Positions 60,319-64,000 of a stretch of DNA of 64,000 nt are shown here, in pieces. Location of the stretch: the NCBI GenBank assembly GCA_000209815.1, contig FP929036.1, positions 205,907-269,906 on the forward strand, read 5' to 3'. The notes below the pieces were generated by a model. That model was not told the origin of the DNA. It saw only the letters and a program-made list of their open reading frames with translations, and made no database searches. The stretch is from Butyrivibrio fibrisolvens 16/4 (GTDB lineage Bacteria > Bacillota > Clostridia > Lachnospirales > Lachnospiraceae). The position numbers and the translations under genes are program-made. Position 1 is the stretch's first letter; every line of letters begins with the position of its first letter.

Positions 60319-61281
60319 ATGGTTCCGAAATATATATATTTAAAAGAAAAAATAAATGAAGATATTTTATCAGGGATTTACCCTTTAGATTCAAAATTAC
60401 CTACCGAAGTTCAGCTGGCAGATACCTATAAAGTCAGCCGCTCTACTGTTCGTCAGGCACTAGAGCTCCTTGTTAACGAAGGCATCATCAGTAAACGCTG
60501 GGGAAGTGGAAATACCGTTATTTCAAAAAGTAATTCCTCAAAGAAAAATACTGTCATGGTACTTTTGCCAGATTCCAAGGGTGGAAATTCTTCTGCATTA
60601 CTAGACGACATCACATCCACTCTCATAAAAGAAGGTTTTACTATAGAAGAGCATGAAACTGCAAATCAATTGTCATTAGAAAGAGCTTTTCTATCTGATA
60701 TGTTGGATGAAATCTACAGTGGTCTTATTATTAGCCCTGCTCTTTCAGCTTTGCCATCCACCAATTCTGATTTGATACACCAGCTGTTAAAAAGACAGCT
60801 CCCAGTTGTATTTATAGGCTCTGCTCCTACCGGAATATACAATGCCACAGTCGTATCCTTGGATAATTACGATAAAGGTTATCAAATGGCAAGAAGATTT
60901 ATTAATTCCGGTCACAAGTCTCTGGGAGGAATATTCTTACACGACAGTGCTGATTCTGTTTCAGCTTTTTCAGGATATATTGATGCTATTAGAGATGCTG
61001 GCCTTTCCATCTGCGATTCCTGCTTTCTTTGGTGCAATTCAGTAGACCCTCAGGGTATTAATACCAGAAGTGCATCCTTCGTAAACAAGTTTCTAAAGCA
61101 CGCCTGTGAAACAGCAGACATTATCTATCTGGATGATGAAAGCATTGGAGCAGACCAACAGTTTCCTGTCAGGGCAAACGCTTTGGAAGCCGGAAAATCC
61201 CTTGGAAAAGAAGCTGCAAAAGCCTTAATAAATCAAAAAAAGAATGGCAACGCTCCTGGCATCACCATTCCTTTCCATTAG
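60319..61281 (+). CDS. GntR/LacI-type (AraR-like) sugar regulator with shortened effector domain
   Basis: A 320-aa repressor-like protein. The N-terminal winged helix (residues about 1-68) reads KLPTEVQLADTYKVSRSTVR, GntR type. The rest (about 75-320) is a LacI-type sugar-binding domain: VMVLLPDSKGG, GLIISPALSA, VVSLDNYDKGYQMA. Near the C-terminus it goes from IIYLDDESIGADQ almost directly to EAGKSLGKEAAKALI, missing about 45 residues usually present, and the end GITIPFH is abrupt. The stop overlaps the convergent lipoprotein stop by 4 bases. It probably controls the transport operon. Confidence 0.85.
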   Translation: MVPKYIYLKEKINEDILSGIYPLDSKLPTEVQLADTYKVSRSTVRQALELLVNEGIISKRWGSGNTVISKSNSSKKNTVMVLLPDSKGGNSSALLDDITSTLIKEGFTIEEHETANQLSLERAFLSDMLDEIYSGLIISPALSALPSTNSDLIHQLLKRQLPVVFIGSAPTGIYNATVVSLDNYDKGYQMARRFINSGHKSLGGIFLHDSADSVSAFSGYIDAIRDAGLSICDSCFLWCNSVDPQGINTRSASFVNKFLKHACETADIIYLDDESIGADQQFPVRANALEAGKSLGKEAAKALINQKKNGNAPGITIPFH

Positions 61282-62294
61282 AATCTACGTTTTTCTATTA
61301 TTTCCGGTGTGAGATCATCACTTACAAAACACTCCTCGTGCACATAAGTGATTTTCGGAACAGCATTTCCTCTTTCCAGACGACTTACAAGATTATAAAT
61401 ATATGGTCCCTGGAGAGGATTGCATTCCGCTTCAACACTAATCTGGCCATTCATACAAAGCACCAGTGCAGAATTCATAGCATCAAAGGATACCACCTTT
61501 ATTCCACCATTTTCACCATAGCTTATACCTGCCTCATTCATGGCAGATATTGCTCCATATGCTTCTTCATCATTTTCACAATAAACAACATCAATATTTT
61601 CTGCACCGATTTCTTCCAATACCTGGGCCATTATTTCCCTGCCCTTGGCCTTAGTAAATTCACCGCAATCCTGACTGACGATATTCCAATCCTGATGTTC
61701 TTCAACGGCCTCTTCTATAGCCTTTGTTCTTCCAATCTGTGCTGAGGAGCCTAAAGTTCCCTGAATGTGAACAATATTTATCTGGCCATCCTCATCCTCC
61801 TGCTGCTCTAAAATATTTTCCAACCTTAAAACTGCAGATTCTCCTTCAGTTTTAAAATCAGAGCCAACGAATGCGGTGTAAAGATTTTCATTTCCTACAA
61901 CCACATTTCTATCGCAAATTATAACAGGAATACCTGCATCCTTTGCTTCCGAAAGTACTGTATCCCAGCCTGTCTCCACAATAGGACTGATAATAATATA
62001 ATCAACTCCCTGCTGGATAAAAGTTCTAATATCTTTAATCTGATTATCCTGCTTGGATCTTCCATCTTTATATATCAGCTTGTAGCCTCTTTCCTCTGTA
62101 AAGTTCTCCTTAACAGAATCCGTCAAAGCCACTCGCCAGGCAGATTCTGCTCCAGGCTGAGAAAAACCTATTACCACTAAATCACTATTTTCCTCTTCTA
62201 ATAATTCATCATTAGTCTGGCTTGAACAGGCGGTGATTCCAAAAGCTATAAGAACGCCTATCATAGCCCTGACTATTCTTTTAGACCTAAACAT
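61278..62294 (-). CDS. Sensor-type sugar-binding lipoprotein, YtfQ-like paralogue
   Basis: A 338-aa lipoprotein similar to the transporter receptor: GFSQPGAESAWRVALTDS, YIIISPIVETGWDTVL, QGTLGSSAQIGRTKA and CENDEEAYGAISAM. Lipobox ITACSS. The start ATG 62294 follows AAGGGG and overlaps the kinase stop. Co-transcription with a LytS-type kinase suggests it senses the sugar and signals, like XylFII in Clostridium, rather than feeding the transporter. Confidence 0.85.
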   Translation of the reverse strand: MFRSKRIVRAMIGVLIAFGITACSSQTNDELLEEENSDLVVIGFSQPGAESAWRVALTDSVKENFTEERGYKLIYKDGRSKQDNQIKDIRTFIQQGVDYIIISPIVETGWDTVLSEAKDAGIPVIICDRNVVVGNENLYTAFVGSDFKTEGESAVLRLENILEQQEDEDGQINIVHIQGTLGSSAQIGRTKAIEEAVEEHQDWNIVSQDCGEFTKAKGREIMAQVLEEIGAENIDVVYCENDEEAYGAISAMNEAGISYGENGGIKVVSFDAMNSALVLCMNGQISVEAECNPLQGPYIYNLVSRLERGNAVPKITYVHEECFVSDDLTPEIIEKRRF

Positions 62295-63732
62295 TTGCAA
62301 TCCCCTTCTCATTATTCTCAACCTTTGGAATAACAGCAGTAATGGTTGTACCTACGCCTTCTGTACTAGAAATAGTAAGACCATATTCTTCCCCATACAA
62401 AAGCTGCATTCTCTGATGAACTGTTCTTAATCCGAAGCCTACCTTTTCTCCATTTTCGATGGCGTTTCTCATTTCTGATAATCTTTCAACTGTCATTCCT
62501 GCGCCATTATCCTTAACAGTCAGCTCAATCTTATCTCCCAAATCCATTGCACTGACTTTGATTTGTCCCTTTTCACGCTGGAGCTTTATTCCATGGTAAA
62601 TACTGTTTTCTACAAGGGGCTGCAAAGTAAGCTTTGGAATAGAATATCCATAAAGACTTTCAGGAATGACGACCTCGTAATCCATTCTGTCCTGATACCT
62701 TATTTTCTGAATAGACAGATAGCTAAGCACATGCTTTTGCTCTTCCTCCAGTGTGATTATATCCTTGCCTCGACTCAGACAAAATCTAAAGAAATCCGAA
62801 AGGGCACTTACCATCTCTATACTTTCTGATTTTTTATCTGCCTCTATAAGCCAGATGATTGTATCCAAAGTATTGTATAAAAAATGAGGATTAATTTGAG
62901 CCTGAAGCAGTTCCAATTCCGCGTGACGTTTTCTACGCTCAGCCCTCTTATTCTCCTGAATCAGAGTATTTAATTGACCAACCATTTCTTCAAATCCATC
63001 TGAAAGGGTCTGAATTTCTATCTCCTTAGCCTCAACAGGAGTGTGCTGCTCAAAATCTCCCCTTTGAATGTCCTTAACTCGTTTTGTAAGGAAAGTAAGT
63101 GGAGCTGTAATTTCATTTGTAACTCGTGATGTATATATCGTAATTGCGATAATAAATATAAGAAACAAACCAATAGCCGCCATAATAACATATTGCAGCT
63201 GTTCTATTACCTCCGACTGAAGCTGACTCATATGGGCTGATTCATAATATAAATAGTCGTACATATAGGTCTGAATCAGCTCAGTAAGAATATAGATATT
63301 GTTCTCCAGCTGAGTCATGCCCTCATCGTAAGAACCAGCATCATCTATTTCATTCATTCGCTGTTCAAGAGTAATGCAAAGATCACGAACAGACTCTATT
63401 GCCTCAATACTCTTTTTCTCGGTTGTATGGGATAAAAGAGTATCTGCCAGCTCCCTGGCACTTTCTACTTCTGCAAATGGCTTTCCTTCCGAATAAGCAC
63501 TATCACTCACATAGTAGAACATTTTAAGATCAACGTCGCTTTTGAAATTCTGGTTGAAGGCTGAAGCTGCCGTAACGTTCTGAAGAATAGTTTGATATTG
63601 AAGAGAATACCAGCACAAAACACCTATGAGTATAGCCACAACTATACTCATAGGTACTAAAATAGCTGCTATAAGTCCGCGAAGCTTGGCGCTGGTAGTT
63701 GACTTTTTCATTAATCGTTCTTTAAGTCTCAT
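62287..63732 (-). CDS. LytS/YesM-type sensor histidine kinase
   Basis: A 481-aa membrane kinase. Two helices (about 18-42 and 165-190) flank an extracellular sensor; a HAMP linker leads to the His kinase motif LQAQINPHFLYNTLDTII (His about 295) and an ATPase domain with NSIYHG and KDNGAGM. ATG 63732 overlaps the response regulator stop by 4 bases. Confidence 0.93.
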   Translation of the reverse strand: MRLKERLMKKSTTSAKLRGLIAAILVPMSIVVAILIGVLCWYSLQYQTILQNVTAASAFNQNFKSDVDLKMFYYVSDSAYSEGKPFAEVESARELADTLLSHTTEKKSIEAIESVRDLCITLEQRMNEIDDAGSYDEGMTQLENNIYILTELIQTYMYDYLYYESAHMSQLQSEVIEQLQYVIMAAIGLFLIFIIAITIYTSRVTNEITAPLTFLTKRVKDIQRGDFEQHTPVEAKEIEIQTLSDGFEEMVGQLNTLIQENKRAERRKRHAELELLQAQINPHFLYNTLDTIIWLIEADKKSESIEMVSALSDFFRFCLSRGKDIITLEEEQKHVLSYLSIQKIRYQDRMDYEVVIPESLYGYSIPKLTLQPLVENSIYHGIKLQREKGQIKVSAMDLGDKIELTVKDNGAGMTVERLSEMRNAIENGEKVGFGLRTVHQRMQLLYGEEYGLTISSTEGVGTTITAVIPKVENNEKGIANV

Positions 63733-64000
63733 GCGCCCTGCCCCTTTGCTCTAAATTCCTTAGGGCTAAGACCATATGTCTTTTTAAAAATATAACTGAA
63801 GTAATGTGGATCCTTGTATCCCACCTGCTCTGCAATCACCTGGGATTTTTCACCAGTTGTAAGAAGCATTTTCTTAGCCTGCTCCATTCGTTTTCCGGTC
63901 ATGTATTCTACGAATGTAGTTTTGTTCTCTCGAGAGAACATTGCACTTAAATAGCTAGGAGAAATATTAACCTCCTTTGCCACCTCATTTAAGCTAAGAT
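63729..64000 (-). CDS. YesN-type AraC-family response regulator, C-terminus only (cut by window edge)
   Basis: The last 90 residues of a regulator: the double HTH of AraC type reads NISPSYLSAMFSRENKTT and GYKDPHYFSYIFKKTYGLSPKEF. The frame is open to the window edge (LSLNEVAKE), so the true start and receiver domain lie outside. It pairs with the kinase. Confidence 0.92.
   Translation of the reverse strand, partial: LSLNEVAKEVNISPSYLSAMFSRENKTTFVEYMTGKRMEQAKKMLLTTGEKSQVIAEQVGYKDPHYFSYIFKKTYGLSPKEFRAKGQGA

Noticed and set aside
1-64000. CRISPR arrays, insertion sequences, prophage or integron
   Set aside because: No regularly spaced repeats, transposase, integrase or phage genes were found.

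Overview
The window looks like a chromosomal segment of a low-to-medium GC, Gram-positive Clostridia member, most likely a Lachnospiraceae relative of Butyrivibrio, Pseudobutyrivibrio or Roseburia. This is inferred from gene content and order: a type III glutamine synthetase, a ThrH-type homoserine kinase next to homoserine dehydrogenase, an enlarged L17, a small KOW protein between map and infA, and an hprK-murB-rapZ-whiA-crh cluster. Almost every gene lies on the minus strand. I see no prophage, insertion sequence, integron or CRISPR array.

Layout, left to right. 0.2-3.7 kb: thrH, hom, an ACT-domain protein and prfB with its programmed +1 frameshift. 3.7-7.8 kb: ctpA, ftsX, ftsE and a CdaR/PucR-type regulator. 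7.8-9.7 kb: an AT-rich gap with DnaA-box-like sites, then a secreted NlpC/P60 hydrolase with a near-perfect promoter. 9.7-13.5 kb: trxB, ridA, cvfB-like, acyl-ACP thioesterase, tRNA-Gln(CUG) and a YigZ-family gene. 13.6-16.2 kb: a plus-strand class A PBP. 16.3-29.7 kb: glnN, fba, a lipid kinase, crh, whiA, rapZ, murB, an M18 aminopeptidase, hprK, uvrC and ftsH. 29.9-34.2 kb: a COG2984/COG4120/COG1101-type ABC transporter (TrpXYZ-like) and a MATE exporter. 34.3-51.0 kb: the complete S10-spc-alpha ribosomal operon, rpsJ to rplQ, including secY, adk, map, infA and rpoA, with a clear promoter and long structured leaders. 51.2-55.0 kb: a methyltransferase, a second MATE exporter and a GGDEF protein. 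55.1-64.0 kb: a galactofuranose-like (YtfQRT-YjfF type) sugar ABC operon, a divergent GntR/LacI-type regulator, and a second sugar-binding lipoprotein with a LytS/YesM-type kinase and a YesN-type response regulator cut by the window edge.

A feature of the whole window is that 19 otherwise well-conserved genes, many of them essential, are each broken by one base. In every case the break falls in or beside a short homopolymer and is repaired by adding one base (16 cases) or removing one (3 cases). This fits residual homopolymer errors in the assembly far better than real gene decay. I therefore report each as one full gene with the frameshift position noted. The prfB frameshift is different and is a genuine programmed site.

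The most interesting unexplained signals are RNA-level. A structured element occurs twice (29767-29861 and 58731-58814) with compensatory stem changes. A perfect 15-nt sequence is repeated in two predicted hairpins before rplQ. Nested hairpins lie between rpsD and rpoA, and the S10 operon has an approximately 250-nt leader. At the right end, the sensor-type sugar-binding protein, kinase and response regulator next to a transporter with a paralogous binding protein suggest a three-component sugar-sensing system with its own operator set.
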